Shown: positions 24,693 through 33,692, counted from the first letter of the stretch. The stretch: DNA of 43,615 nt from an uncultured Alphaproteobacteria bacterium (GCA_902591485.1 CACJAV010000011.1:1-43615), one strand, 5' to 3'. Notes: generated by a model not told the origin, from the sequence alone. Program-made: numbers and translations.

Positions 24693-25796
24693 ATGGATAA
24701 AAAATTATTAACACCTGGACCCTTAACAACTTCCATGAACACAAAAGAAGCAATGCTTCATGACTGGGGTTCGCGAGATCAAAAATTTATAGATTTAAAT
24801 CAATCTATAAGAGATTCTTTAATTAATTTAATCGATGGCAAAGAAAATTATCAGTGTGTTCCTATGCAAGGAAGTGGAACTTTTGCTGTTGAGTCTATGA
24901 TAAGTTCACTTACCTCAAAAGATGCAAATATTTTAATTTTAATTAATGGAGCATATGGCCAACGAATGAAAAAAATGTGCTCTTATTTGGATCGAAACAC
25001 AATTGAATATGAAGTTGCAGAACATGAACCGCATGATATGAAAAAATTAGAAGAAATCATTGATGCGAACTCACAATTAACACATGTTTTTGCCGTTTAT
25101 TGTGAAACAACATCAGGAATTCTTAATCCTATCGAAGATATTGCGAACTTGGTTGAGAAAAAAAAATTATCCTTGTTTATTGATGCTATGAGCGCATTTG
25201 GAGCACTGCCCCTTAGTAGTAAAAATGTAACTTTTGATGCTGTTGCTGCTTCATCTAATAAATGCCTAGAAGGTGTACCTGGTGTTGGGTTTATTTTAGT
25301 GAAGAACCAAATAATAGAAAATGCAAAAGGAAATTGTCATTCACTGAGTTTAGATTTGTATGATCAATGGACAGCCATGGAGAAAAATAAACAATGGCGT
25401 TTTACCCCGCCAACACATGTCTTGGCAGCATTTAACCAAGCAATCATTGAACATGAAAAAGAGGGCGGTGTTGCAGGAAGACATCAACGATATAAAAATA
25501 ATTGTAAAATTATATGCGATGGAATGAAAGACATTGGTTTTGAACAATTACTACCCGATGCACTACAGGCACCAATTATCATTACATTCAAACAACCAAA
25601 TGATCCTAATTTTAATTTTCAACAATTTTATAATGCACTAAGTGATAAAGATTTTTTAATTTATCCAGGTAAATTAACCGTGGCTGATACTTTTCGTATT
25701 GGATGCATTGGTAATTTACACGAACAAGATATGAAAGATACAATCACAGCTGTTAAAGAAGTTGTTAATGAATTAAATATTAATGTTAAAAATTAA
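24693..25796 (+). CDS. phnW: 2-aminoethylphosphonate-pyruvate transaminase
   Basis: PhnW converts 2-AEP and pyruvate to phosphonoacetaldehyde and alanine. The 367-residue fold-type I PLP enzyme starts MDKKLLTPGPLTTS, the family N-terminus, and has the PLP lysine in SSNKCLEGVPG (Lys190), the FIDAMSAFG cofactor-binding stretch and QGSGTFAVE. A frame extends to a TTG at 24684, but the ATG at 24693 fits the family start. It is preceded by a 60-base gap, the largest within the plus-strand operon after aepX. No phnX (phosphonatase) is nearby; the product should go to PhnY and PhnA on the opposite strand. Confidence 0.95.
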   Translation: MDKKLLTPGPLTTSMNTKEAMLHDWGSRDQKFIDLNQSIRDSLINLIDGKENYQCVPMQGSGTFAVESMISSLTSKDANILILINGAYGQRMKKMCSYLDRNTIEYEVAEHEPHDMKKLEEIIDANSQLTHVFAVYCETTSGILNPIEDIANLVEKKKLSLFIDAMSAFGALPLSSKNVTFDAVAASSNKCLEGVPGVGFILVKNQIIENAKGNCHSLSLDLYDQWTAMEKNKQWRFTPPTHVLAAFNQAIIEHEKEGGVAGRHQRYKNNCKIICDGMKDIGFEQLLPDALQAPIIITFKQPNDPNFNFQQFYNALSDKDFLIYPGKLTVADTFRIGCIGNLHEQDMKDTITAVKEVVNELNINVKN

Positions 25797-25802
25797 TTTC
25801 CT

Positions 25803-26435
25803 ATGAGCGATGCTGTTGAAATTCCTCTAGTTCAAGCTACAAATGAAACACTAAAAGGATATGGGTACTTAATTGATTCCTATGAAAATAGTGATATTGA
25901 AATTGTTACGTGGCCTAAACAAGGTTGGCGAGAAATTGATAAAGGAACAGGAAATGAAGGGGGTAGTACGGAAGGATCCTTTGATACTTGGTGGCAAGGT
26001 AGTACTTTGTGGGGGCAAAATAATGCTGTTCAACATAACAATAGCGATTATGAAGTAGATGGTAAATATATACTAGGTCATGCTTTACCTCCAGAGAGTG
26101 AACCAGCAACAGAATATAAAAAACCTGACCACATTTATATTTGGCATGTGAATTACCACCCTGATGGTGGACAACTTTTTTATCCCTCCACTAAAAGTCC
26201 TTTTATTTCACCCTTAGCCTTACCCGGGGATGACGTTCAAGTTGGTGATTTTAAGGCGTTTTATTTTGATGGATCCCAGGGACTTTATATACACCCAAAT
26301 GTTTGGCATGAAGGAGTCTTTCCAATTGAAGAGAAAAGTTCATTCCAAGGACGTCAAGGCAAAGTACATGCAAGAGTAAGTATAGACTTACAAAAGGAGT
26401 TTAAGAAATATATCTTTTTTAAAACCAAATTATAA
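25803..26435 (+). CDS. AllA-like (ureidoglycolate lyase family) cupin protein
   Basis: A 210-residue protein that looks like the AllA/ureidoglycolate lyase fold: an N-terminal ATNETLKGYGYLIDSYE strand, GGQLFYPSTKSPFISPLALPGDD in the middle (in pieces), and a C-terminal DFKAFYFDGSQGLYIHPNVWHEGVFP. It is about 50 residues longer than E. coli AllA owing to a Gly/Ser/Trp-rich insertion (about 40-85). No purine or allantoin genes are near; it lies 6 bases after phnW. A role in hydrolysing or sensing an amino- or ureido-phosphonate is conceivable, but no function can be given. The family call is moderate. Confidence 0.6.
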   Translation: MSDAVEIPLVQATNETLKGYGYLIDSYENSDIEIVTWPKQGWREIDKGTGNEGGSTEGSFDTWWQGSTLWGQNNAVQHNNSDYEVDGKYILGHALPPESEPATEYKKPDHIYIWHVNYHPDGGQLFYPSTKSPFISPLALPGDDVQVGDFKAFYFDGSQGLYIHPNVWHEGVFPIEEKSSFQGRQGKVHARVSIDLQKEFKKYIFFKTKL

Positions 26436-26469
26436 TTTAGAAATTTTTTTTGTATAATTTTATTTAAAT

Positions 26470-27267
26470 ATGAAAATTCTTCATTTATCTGATCCACACA
26501 TTAATTCAGATATTTTATATAAAATTGATGCACAAACTAGATTTAAACTAGCTTTAAAGCATATCGTTAATAATCACTCTGATGCTGATATACTAATCAT
26601 TACTGGCGACCTAACACATTATGGAAACGATGAGTCATATAAAATGTTTATCAAAATTTTAGAAGAATTAGAATTGCCTGATCATTTATACCCAAAATTA
26701 ATTCTTGGGAATCACGATAACAGAGAGAATTTTAAAAAAAACTTTCCTGATATCAAAACTGATCAAAATGGCTTTGTGCAATATTATGAAAATTTTGGCA
26801 ATAAAACATTTATTTTTTTAGATACAAATTTAGCTGGTACAGACGAAGGGCATTTGTGTGCACAAAGACAAGAGTGGTTAATAAATGCATTAAAAAAGGA
26901 ACAACAAAATAAAATTTATTTATTTATGCATCATAATCCTCTGGCCCTTGGTCAAATAAGCAGTGATGCTATTGGTCTTATTCAGAAAGATGAATTTAAA
27001 AAAATATTATTACAATTTCAAAATTCTATCCAACATATTTTTTTTGGCCATCAACATATTACTAGTTCTGGCAAATATTTAGATATTACTTTCTCTTCAC
27101 CTCGAAGCACTTGGCAACCTCTGATTCCTAACTTTGCTGATAGATATAGACTGGGAACTGCAAATACAGATCCGAATTACAATGTTGTGTTACTATCTGA
27201 TGACTCCTTGATTGTTCATAGTGAAGATTTTTTAAAAACAGAAGTTAATTGGTTTACCGAAGAATAA
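26470..27267 (+). CDS. GpdQ/CpdA-like metallophosphodiesterase
   Basis: A 265-residue calcineurin-fold binuclear metal phosphoesterase. Ligands are in the order and nearly the positions of GpdQ: Asp8 and His10 (SDPH), Asp47 (TGDLTH), Asn81-His82 (GNHDN), His154/155 (FMHHNPL), His194 and His196 (GHQH). The LDTNLAGTDEGHL stretch also resembles GpdQ, a broad enzyme that acts on phosphodiesters and phosphonate monoesters, more than CpdA. As the last plus-strand gene of the phosphonate operon it may free AEP or phosphate from esterified forms; this is inference. No signal peptide, so cytosolic. Confidence 0.78.
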   Translation: MKILHLSDPHINSDILYKIDAQTRFKLALKHIVNNHSDADILIITGDLTHYGNDESYKMFIKILEELELPDHLYPKLILGNHDNRENFKKNFPDIKTDQNGFVQYYENFGNKTFIFLDTNLAGTDEGHLCAQRQEWLINALKKEQQNKIYLFMHHNPLALGQISSDAIGLIQKDEFKKILLQFQNSIQHIFFGHQHITSSGKYLDITFSSPRSTWQPLIPNFADRYRLGTANTDPNYNVVLLSDDSLIVHSEDFLKTEVNWFTEE

Positions 27268-28374
27268 TTATTTTTTTTGAATTACAAAGATTTCATTATT
27301 AAAATATAAGCCTTTATTTTTTGCTACTATGTGTTGCACAATTTTTTCATAATTTTTTGTCTTCTCAACCCTCATTACTTTTTCATCATCCATTTGATTA
27401 ACATATATTGACGCATTCCATGCTGAGAAAATTAATGATGTTGCGATACTCCCACTAATTTCATTTGGTAGCGCTCTTAATTTACATTTAATTTTTCTTT
27501 TTTCACCAAAAGATAATTTTTTTAATAGACTTTTGTCCAAGTTTTTCTTTAGGTATGAAATAATGCTATTGCCTAAAGAAGGAAATGGTTTTTCATTTGG
27601 CCATATTTTTTTAATAATATCATTTGCAGGATCTTTACCAGCAGCATGAATGGTTAACAATTTTCCCTTTGCTTTTAAGGCTTTTATCATTGGCTCAATA
27701 ACGTATTTTACTTTTTTTTCAGCTGAAATTCTTGATCTATAAGGTTGAGATGCAATAATAAGATCGAACTCGTTTTTAGAATTACTTTTAGTTGGGATTA
27801 GTTCGTTAACATTAAATTCTTGGTCCTCCCTATAAATTATCATTACTGATGGCTCTTTATACGTTGGATTGCCAGTTTTTTTATTAATTTCAATATTCCA
27901 TTTTTTCTCCAAGAATTTATTCTGATTTCTAAGTTGTTGAGCAAATTCAATTGAGGTATCCCCTTTAAGCTTAATAACATTCCAATTCATTTTTTTTTGT
28001 TTCTCAAGATTTTTAGATGTTAAATTAGCTGCTTCTGCGTAATGTAAATTAGATATTACAAAAACTGTATTTTTATGCTCAACAAATCTGTCTGGTAATT
28101 TTTCTAAACCAAGTCTCACGTCCTCAATGCTAATTTCTTTTGTAGACACTAATAATGGTATTGTGGGATGTTTAGAGTGGCATTGTCGCATCACATTCAT
28201 AAGTAAGGATCCATCCCCCATCCCTGCATCAAATATTTTTACTCCAGGTTTTTGAGGTTTTATTGTATTTACATGAGGTCGTATAGCATCAGCAATTTGA
28301 TTTTTTTCATTTGTAGTTGTGACAAACAATAAGTATTTTTGTCTATTATCATAAAATCTAAAATTTTTTGTCAT
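27268..28374 (-). CDS. Uncharacterised class I SAM-dependent methyltransferase
   Basis: A 368-residue cytosolic protein. Motif I is VKIFDAGMGDGSLL (about 45-58), and a motif-IV-like FDLIIASQPY (about 203-212) resembles the (N/D/S)PPY site of enzymes that methylate amino groups. An insertion of about 100 residues separates the two, and the C-terminal third is Lys-rich and unrecognised. It is the last gene of phnA-phnY-ADH-this gene, 2 bases after the alcohol dehydrogenase, and it abuts the phosphodiesterase stop with no gap. The substrate is unknown; an aminophosphonate or a pathway protein are possibilities. The methyltransferase fold call is fair, the function is open. Confidence 0.65.
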   Translation of the reverse strand: MTKNFRFYDNRQKYLLFVTTTNEKNQIADAIRPHVNTIKPQKPGVKIFDAGMGDGSLLMNVMRQCHSKHPTIPLLVSTKEISIEDVRLGLEKLPDRFVEHKNTVFVISNLHYAEAANLTSKNLEKQKKMNWNVIKLKGDTSIEFAQQLRNQNKFLEKKWNIEINKKTGNPTYKEPSVMIIYREDQEFNVNELIPTKSNSKNEFDLIIASQPYRSRISAEKKVKYVIEPMIKALKAKGKLLTIHAAGKDPANDIIKKIWPNEKPFPSLGNSIISYLKKNLDKSLLKKLSFGEKRKIKCKLRALPNEISGSIATSLIFSAWNASIYVNQMDDEKVMRVEKTKNYEKIVQHIVAKNKGLYFNNEIFVIQKK

Positions 28375-28376
28375 AA

Positions 28377-29489
28377 CTAATAGAGTCCCATAGATTTAGC
28401 AGAAGAAATAAATGCTTCTTTATTGCCAATAAAGTTTTTTCCCCGTTCTCCTAAAAAAGCATCATCTACTATATTATTCCATTTTTGAACAGGAACTTTT
28501 ATTTCTTTTAAATTTAATGGAACTTCTAAAGAGGCCATAAATTCACTTAATTTAGAAGATGCATCATTTAAATTATCGTTAAAAATTAATTTTAATCTTT
28601 TTTCAGCAATTTTATCAATTCCAATCATACTTTTTGTAATAATTGGAAGTGTAAATGAGCAGGCAATCCCATGTTGAATGCCATAATTTAGAGTAATAGG
28701 ATAAGATAAGTTATGAGCAATAGCAGTTTTTGTATTTGAAAATGCTAATCCAGCATGAACACATGCAAGAGCTATATTGGTACGTAATTCAATATTTCTC
28801 AGATCTTTGGACAATAATAATAGGTTATCTAAAACTAGCCTTGATGCTTGTATTGCATGTGATGCTGAAACTGGATTAGCATTAATATTCCATATACTCT
28901 CCATAGAATGTGATAATGCATCTAAGCCAGTTGCAATTGTAAGTCCAAGTGGCTTATCAATCATAATTAAAGGATCAATAATTGCCTTTTTAGGATATAG
29001 ACTTTTATCAGTTAAAGATAATTTATTATTTTTTTCTTTATCCCAAATAGTTGCCCAACAAGTCAATTCACTTGATGTGCCAGAAGTTGTAGGAACAGCA
29101 ATAATATCTAATGGATTGTCAATTTGAGGTATTTTTTTTTCTCTGACGAAATTTATTAAAAGTTTTTTATTGCTTTTAAATGCGGCAAGAACTTTTGCTG
29201 AGTCAATTACAGAACCTCCTCCAATTGCAACAATTGAATCAATTTTCTCATCACAAGAGGAGAATTGATTTATTAATTTTAGAAGGTCTAAGTAATCAGG
29301 GTTAGGCAAGACTTGGTTAAAAATTTTGATAGGTGGATTAGACGATTGTAATAATTGATTTGAATATTGATTAAAATATTCTTCATTATGAGTAATGATG
29401 ATATATTTTTTATTTTCTAAAACTTTGCTAACTTTAGCAAAAGTGTTCGCACCAAAAATAATATTTACTGGATTGTAGTAATTGAACAT
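28377..29489 (-). CDS. Iron-containing alcohol dehydrogenase, phosphonate-associated
   Basis: A 370-residue group III (Fe) alcohol dehydrogenase. NAD-binding GGGS (90-93) and the metal ligands Asp190, His194, His259 and His273 are all present (GLDALSHSMES; HNLSYPITLNYGIQHG). It lies between phnY and the methyltransferase gene, matching the phosphonate-metabolism Fe-ADH group, which interconverts phosphonoacetaldehyde and 2-hydroxyethylphosphonate. In a catabolic operon the likely direction is oxidation of hydroxyethylphosphonate into the PhnY-PhnA route, which is inference. It starts 16 bases after the phnY stop. Confidence 0.85.
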   Translation of the reverse strand: MFNYYNPVNIIFGANTFAKVSKVLENKKYIIITHNEEYFNQYSNQLLQSSNPPIKIFNQVLPNPDYLDLLKLINQFSSCDEKIDSIVAIGGGSVIDSAKVLAAFKSNKKLLINFVREKKIPQIDNPLDIIAVPTTSGTSSELTCWATIWDKEKNNKLSLTDKSLYPKKAIIDPLIMIDKPLGLTIATGLDALSHSMESIWNINANPVSASHAIQASRLVLDNLLLLSKDLRNIELRTNIALACVHAGLAFSNTKTAIAHNLSYPITLNYGIQHGIACSFTLPIITKSMIGIDKIAEKRLKLIFNDNLNDASSKLSEFMASLEVPLNLKEIKVPVQKWNNIVDDAFLGERGKNFIGNKEAFISSAKSMGLY

Positions 29490-29505
29490 AATTTATCTTC
29501 ATATA

Positions 29506-30945
29506 TTACCAAGGAAGTGAAAATGTTTTTACATTAGTAAAACTTTTCATTGCTTCGATAACACCTTCTTTATACCCTAATCCTGAGTCTTTAATTCCGC
29601 CAAAAGGTGACATTTCAATACGGTAGCCTGGAACCTCCCAAATATTTACAGTTCCAACATTTAGTTCCTGAATATAATTTTTGGCCCTAGTAAAATTATT
29701 AGTACACACACCTGAAGATAATCCAAAAGCTGTGGAGTTAGATATTTTTATGACCTCTTCATCTTCATCAGGAACTCTAATAATTGGTATCACAGGTCCA
29801 AAAGTTTCTTCCCTAACAAGTTCACTTTTATAATTTACATTATCAACAACTATAGGGGGGAGTAGTGCGCCATTTCTACCTGGGTGATATAATACTTTAG
29901 CACCATCATCTTCTGCCATTGATACTCTTTTATCAAATAGTGCAGCAGCTTCAGCATTAACAACTGTTCCTAAATCTGTTTGCATATCCATAGGATCACC
30001 AAACTTTATTTTTTTTGCTCTCTCTAATGCCATTTCAACAAATTTATCAGCAACTTTATCTTGGCATAAAATTCTCTTTACTGCTGTACAACGCTGTCCT
30101 GAATTTTTCGTTGCACCAGTTACAGCAAGCTCAACAGCTTTTTTTAGATCATCATCATTTAGGTCGTTCAGAACAATTAAAGGGTCATTTCCCCCTAATT
30201 CTAAAACAGTTCGTTTGTAACCGGCTTGTTCAGCAATATATTTACCTACCCCAACGCTACCGGTAAAAGTTATAAGATCTATATTAGGATTTTTAATCAT
30301 TTCTAATCCAATGTCTTCAGGCCAACCGGTAACAACCGAAAACATTTCTGGTGGAAGACCAGCTTCGTATAAAACATCTGCTAAAATCATCGCTGTCATA
30401 GGTGTTAACTCTGTTTGTTTACAAACCGTACAATTGTTTGTTGCAATTGATGGTGCAATTTTGTGCGCAACCATATTAAGAGGATGATTAAAAGGAGTAA
30501 TGGCTGAAATTGCTGTTAATGGTTCTCTTATTGTAAATATTTTTCTAGCTTTCCCGTGAGGTGTTAAATCACAAGAAAAAATTTCACCGTCATCGAGAAT
30601 ACACAGCTGAGCAGTTAAGGAAAAGACATCAAAAGCCCTTCCTACTTCATAAAGTGAATCTTGTTTTGAAATACCAAGTTCATATGTGATGACATCTGAT
30701 ATCTCGTCTTTTCTTCTGACTAATTCTTCAGCAGTCTTCTGAAGTATTTGCTGGCGTTCATATCTTGTAAGTTTTGGTTTAAAATTAGCAGCTATGTCAA
30801 AAGCTTGCTTAGCATGCTCTACAGTTCCAGCAGGCACTGTTCCAATTACTTGATTGCTATAAGGATAATAAACATCAATATTTTTTTCAGCATCAACTTT
30901 TTTTCCAGCAATACGCATAGATTGATGATCAATATTTTTTGTCAT
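29506..30945 (-). CDS. phnY: Phosphonoacetaldehyde dehydrogenase
   Basis: A 479-residue NAD(P)+-dependent aldehyde dehydrogenase. ALDH landmarks are the general base Glu in [10 protein letters not shown] (about 253), the nucleophilic Cys in [11 protein letters not shown] (about 286), and [13 protein letters not shown] near the C-terminus. Placement directly after phnA with a 1-base start/stop overlap makes phosphonoacetaldehyde the likely substrate, yielding phosphonoacetate. The [19 protein letters not shown] segment is typical of the PhnY-type and related ALDHs. Not to be confused with the hydroxylase PhnY*. Confidence 0.9.
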   Translation of the reverse strand: MTKNIDHQSMRIAGKKVDAEKNIDVYYPYSNQVIGTVPAGTVEHAKQAFDIAANFKPKLTRYERQQILQKTAEELVRRKDEISDVITYELGISKQDSLYEVGRAFDVFSLTAQLCILDDGEIFSCDLTPHGKARKIFTIREPLTAISAITPFNHPLNMVAHKIAPSIATNNCTVCKQTELTPMTAMILADVLYEAGLPPEMFSVVTGWPEDIGLEMIKNPNIDLITFTGSVGVGKYIAEQAGYKRTVLELGGNDPLIVLNDLNDDDLKKAVELAVTGATKNSGQRCTAVKRILCQDKVADKFVEMALERAKKIKFGDPMDMQTDLGTVVNAEAAALFDKRVSMAEDDGAKVLYHPGRNGALLPPIVVDNVNYKSELVREETFGPVIPIIRVPDEDEEVIKISNSTAFGLSSGVCTNNFTRAKNYIQELNVGTVNIWEVPGYRIEMSPFGGIKDSGLGYKEGVIEAMKSFTNVKTFSLPW

Positions 30946-32186
30946 TACATAGCTCCTGATATTGCGTAATAAAATGCATCATAATTATTTAGCTTCACAT
31001 TGGCATCATTTAAATTAATTTTTTTATTAGAAATAAATGGAACTTCTCTTTCATGAAGACCTCCGTGAGAGCGAAGAGGTTCTTTTAATTTACTAAGATC
31101 ATGGGCTTTTTCTGCCGATCCAATTGTTGAGTTTTTTGAAGACATACAAATAATATCACCCATTCTATCTGTGGGTAAATCATACTGAGCACAACCCTCT
31201 TCATTAGTAAGCACAACCTCAATATCGTCTATTTTTTGAATTTCCACAATCGCATCATGGATTCGAGATTTATCACCCAAATACACTGTTGCAAAAGAAC
31301 CAAGAGCGCCGTGATGAACAACGTATGGATCAGTTATTGGAAGAATTACTTTAGAAATATCCTTGCCTAATGTTTCATCGAGTATATCTTGAAGAAAGAT
31401 CGCATTTGGTGAGCCATCAGATCTAGATTTTGGTTGCATGCCATGATCTGCTGTCACAATAATTGAATTATTATTAATATTTAGTTGTCCTATGTACTTG
31501 TCAAACATAGCATAAAAAGCATTAGCGACTTCATCACCTGGTGCATATTTATGTTGGATAAAATCTGTTGTCGATAAATACATAATATCGGGATTAAGCT
31601 CATTTAATATTTTTACACCAGCCGCCATGACAAATTCTGATAAACCTTGCGAGTAAACATTTGGTACCTCCATGTCTAACCATTTGTTTACCTCCTCTAT
31701 TCCATTTTCATTTAAATTGGCTTTATCCGATTTTTCAGAAGAGAAACAAATAGCTCTAGACTCATTGAATTTAAGACCATGGGATAAAAGTTTTCGCAGC
31801 TTATCTTTTGCAGTCACAATAGCAATTTTAGCACCTTGCTCGTAATATTTTTGAAAAATTGTAGGTGCTCTTAAAAATTGAGGGTCATTCATCATCACCT
31901 CTTCTCCTGTTGAGGGAGTATAAAAAAAGTTTCCGCAAATGCCGTGTATAGAACTAGGTCTTCCTGTTACGATAGATATATTATTAGGGTTAGTAAAACT
32001 TGGGATAGCACTATTTACTAATAAATCTTCTCCATTCTTTTTAAATGAATCAATATTGGGGGTGAGATTTAATTTTGAAGCTTCTTCAAAATATTCTTTT
32101 TGACTTCCATCTAAGCAAATAACTATTGCAGTTGAAGATGGTATGCCTGGGTATTGTCTTTCATTAATCTCTATTTGTGATGACAT
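30945..32186 (-). CDS. phnA: Phosphonoacetate hydrolase
   Basis: A 413-residue member of the alkaline phosphatase superfamily (NPP-like) that hydrolyses phosphonoacetate to acetate and phosphate using two zinc-type metal sites. [14 protein letters not shown] near residue 24 gives the first metal Asp, the [16 protein letters not shown] region holds the nucleophile Thr (about residues 60-75), and [10 protein letters not shown] and [10 protein letters not shown] supply Asp/His ligands. It leads the minus-strand operon phnA-phnY-ADH-methyltransferase and is divergent from the EamA gene at 32251 (64-base gap). Its metal demand could connect it to the zinc uptake genes in the same window. Confidence 0.92.
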   Translation of the reverse strand: MSSQIEINERQYPGIPSSTAIVICLDGSQKEYFEEASKLNLTPNIDSFKKNGEDLLVNSAIPSFTNPNNISIVTGRPSSIHGICGNFFYTPSTGEEVMMNDPQFLRAPTIFQKYYEQGAKIAIVTAKDKLRKLLSHGLKFNESRAICFSSEKSDKANLNENGIEEVNKWLDMEVPNVYSQGLSEFVMAAGVKILNELNPDIMYLSTTDFIQHKYAPGDEVANAFYAMFDKYIGQLNINNNSIIVTADHGMQPKSRSDGSPNAIFLQDILDETLGKDISKVILPITDPYVVHHGALGSFATVYLGDKSRIHDAIVEIQKIDDIEVVLTNEEGCAQYDLPTDRMGDIICMSSKNSTIGSAEKAHDLSKLKEPLRSHGGLHEREVPFISNKKINLNDANVKLNNYDAFYYAISGAM

Positions 32187-32250
32187 AATATAAATATTTT
32201 AATTCTTAAAAGTGGTATCTATAATGATTTAGATGTAAAACCAATAAGAT

Positions 32251-33093
32251 TTGTCTTTAAACTTTGTATTTTTTATAATTTTATTAGCAGCTTTATGTCA
32301 CGCGAGCTGGAGTGCTATTGTAAAGAATAGTAATAATGGTCTTGCGATGATGGCTATTACTTCGCTAATAGAAATAGTAGTTTTTTTGCCTTTAGTTTTT
32401 ACAGTGCCTCTTCCGTCTTTAAATATTTGGTACTTTATTATTGCTACAACTATTTTACATGGTTTTTATCGTTACAGCGTTGTTGTATCATATCAATATG
32501 GTGATTTATCTTTTGTGTATCCTATTGCTAGAGGAGGGTCATGTCTTATTATTGGACTAATCACTCTATTATTTATTCAAAATAATATTAACTTTACTGG
32601 AGTTATCGGAATCATTTTTATCTGTTTTGGTTTATTTATGATTTCTTTTTTATCAGCAAAAAAATTTAACAAAGTTGCTTTTATTATTGCAATAATTACA
32701 GCAACTTTAATTGCCACCTATACACTTCTAGATGGTATTGCTGTGCGCTCTAGTGAAAATCCATTTACTTTTATTTATTGGATGTTGTTATTAAACGGCA
32801 TACCCATGCTAATTTATTCATTGTTTACTAAAAATGGTTTACGAAAAAAAGATAGTTATAATATTAAACATGGCATACTAGCTGGTGTTCTCGCAATACT
32901 TGGTTATGGGCTCGTAGTATGGTCGATGCAATTTATTGAGATTGCTTACGTATCAAGTATAAGAGAAGTGAGTATAGTATTAGCCACAATTATTAGCCTT
33001 TATATTCTTAAGGAAAAAGATGCTTTTAAAAGGATAATCCCATCAATGATAATAGTTAGTGGTGTGGCTATTTTGTATTTTCAGATAACCTAA
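32251..33093 (+). CDS. EamA/DMT-family transporter, right flank of the phosphonate island
   Basis: A 280-residue ten-helix EamA protein with the same length and architecture as the transporter at 18434; several motifs coincide (YPIARG, DGIAVRS, WSMQF, SSIREVSI, LKEK). The start is a TTG at 32251: alignment with the paralogue's N-terminus (both reach HAxW about 18 residues in) supports it, and the first ATG would delete the first helix. The substrate is unknown; position next to phnA hints at a phosphonate or breakdown-product substrate. Divergent from phnA by 64 bases. Confidence 0.83.
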   Translation: MSLNFVFFIILLAALCHASWSAIVKNSNNGLAMMAITSLIEIVVFLPLVFTVPLPSLNIWYFIIATTILHGFYRYSVVVSYQYGDLSFVYPIARGGSCLIIGLITLLFIQNNINFTGVIGIIFICFGLFMISFLSAKKFNKVAFIIAIITATLIATYTLLDGIAVRSSENPFTFIYWMLLLNGIPMLIYSLFTKNGLRKKDSYNIKHGILAGVLAILGYGLVVWSMQFIEIAYVSSIREVSIVLATIISLYILKEKDAFKRIIPSMIIVSGVAILYFQIT

Positions 33094-33145
33094 AAAACTC
33101 GAAAAAACCTAGACTATTGAGCTGAAATTTTTTATAGCGGGAATA

Positions 33146-33307
33146 ATGGAAGAAATTACTATAAAAGTACCCGCTGATACAGAAACTATATGTTGCGATG
33201 GTGGTCAAGATGGTTTAGGACACCCGGCAGTTTATTATAGCTTTGATAATCAAGATAAAGTTGTCTGCGGTTATTGTGGTAAAATTTATATTAAAGAAAA
33301 AGAGTAA
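33146..33307 (+). CDS. Short CHCC zinc-finger protein (zf-CHCC)
   Basis: A 53-residue protein, ATG at 33146, TAA at 33305. The pattern Cys17 ... GHP (His26) ... Cys41-x2-Cys44 (VCGYCGKIY) is the zf-CHCC family, related to the mitochondrial complex I subunit NDUFS6 and found in nearly all alphaproteobacteria. Cys16 precedes Cys17. The function in bacteria is not established. It lies 52 bases after the EamA gene and 5 bases before the next zinc-ribbon gene, probably one transcript. Confidence 0.85.
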   Translation: MEEITIKVPADTETICCDGGQDGLGHPAVYYSFDNQDKVVCGYCGKIYIKEKE

Positions 33308-33312
33308 CTAAT

Positions 33313-33669
33313 ATGTATAAAGAATCGTGGGGAGAGAAAAGAATTTGTCCGATGTGTAGTAAACAATACTACGACCTTGGAAGATCGGAATTAGAATGTC
33401 CAGAATGTGGTAAGGAAATTGAAGTTACTACAATGTCACGACCAAGACGTGGAAGAAAACCAGGTAGTACAAATGCCGCTCCGCTTACAAACCCAATACC
33501 ACCTAAACCTAAAGAAAAAGATGATGAACTTGATATCGAAAATTTAGATTTAGATAATAATGATGATAATCTTGAAGATGATACCGTTCTCCTTGAAGAT
33601 GAAACAGAAATTGATCCAGCCCAAGATGCAGGCATTAGACCTCCTGAAGACGGCGAAGAACAATATTAA
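33313..33669 (+). CDS. FYDLN-acid family protein (TIGR02300 type)
   Basis: A 118-residue protein with an N-terminal zinc ribbon: WGEKRICPMCSKQYYDLG and CPECGKEI carry two CxxC knuckles, and QYYDLG is the FYDLN-like motif. A basic RPRRGRKPG linker and a very acidic Asp/Glu tail (about 75-118) complete the family layout. It is characteristic of alphaproteobacteria and supports the taxonomic call. Function unknown. It ends 23 bases before the MFS gene. Confidence 0.88.
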   Translation: MYKESWGEKRICPMCSKQYYDLGRSELECPECGKEIEVTTMSRPRRGRKPGSTNAAPLTNPIPPKPKEKDDELDIENLDLDNNDDNLEDDTVLLEDETEIDPAQDAGIRPPEDGEEQY

Positions 33670-33692
33670 TTTTTAATTAAATAAATTTTTAA

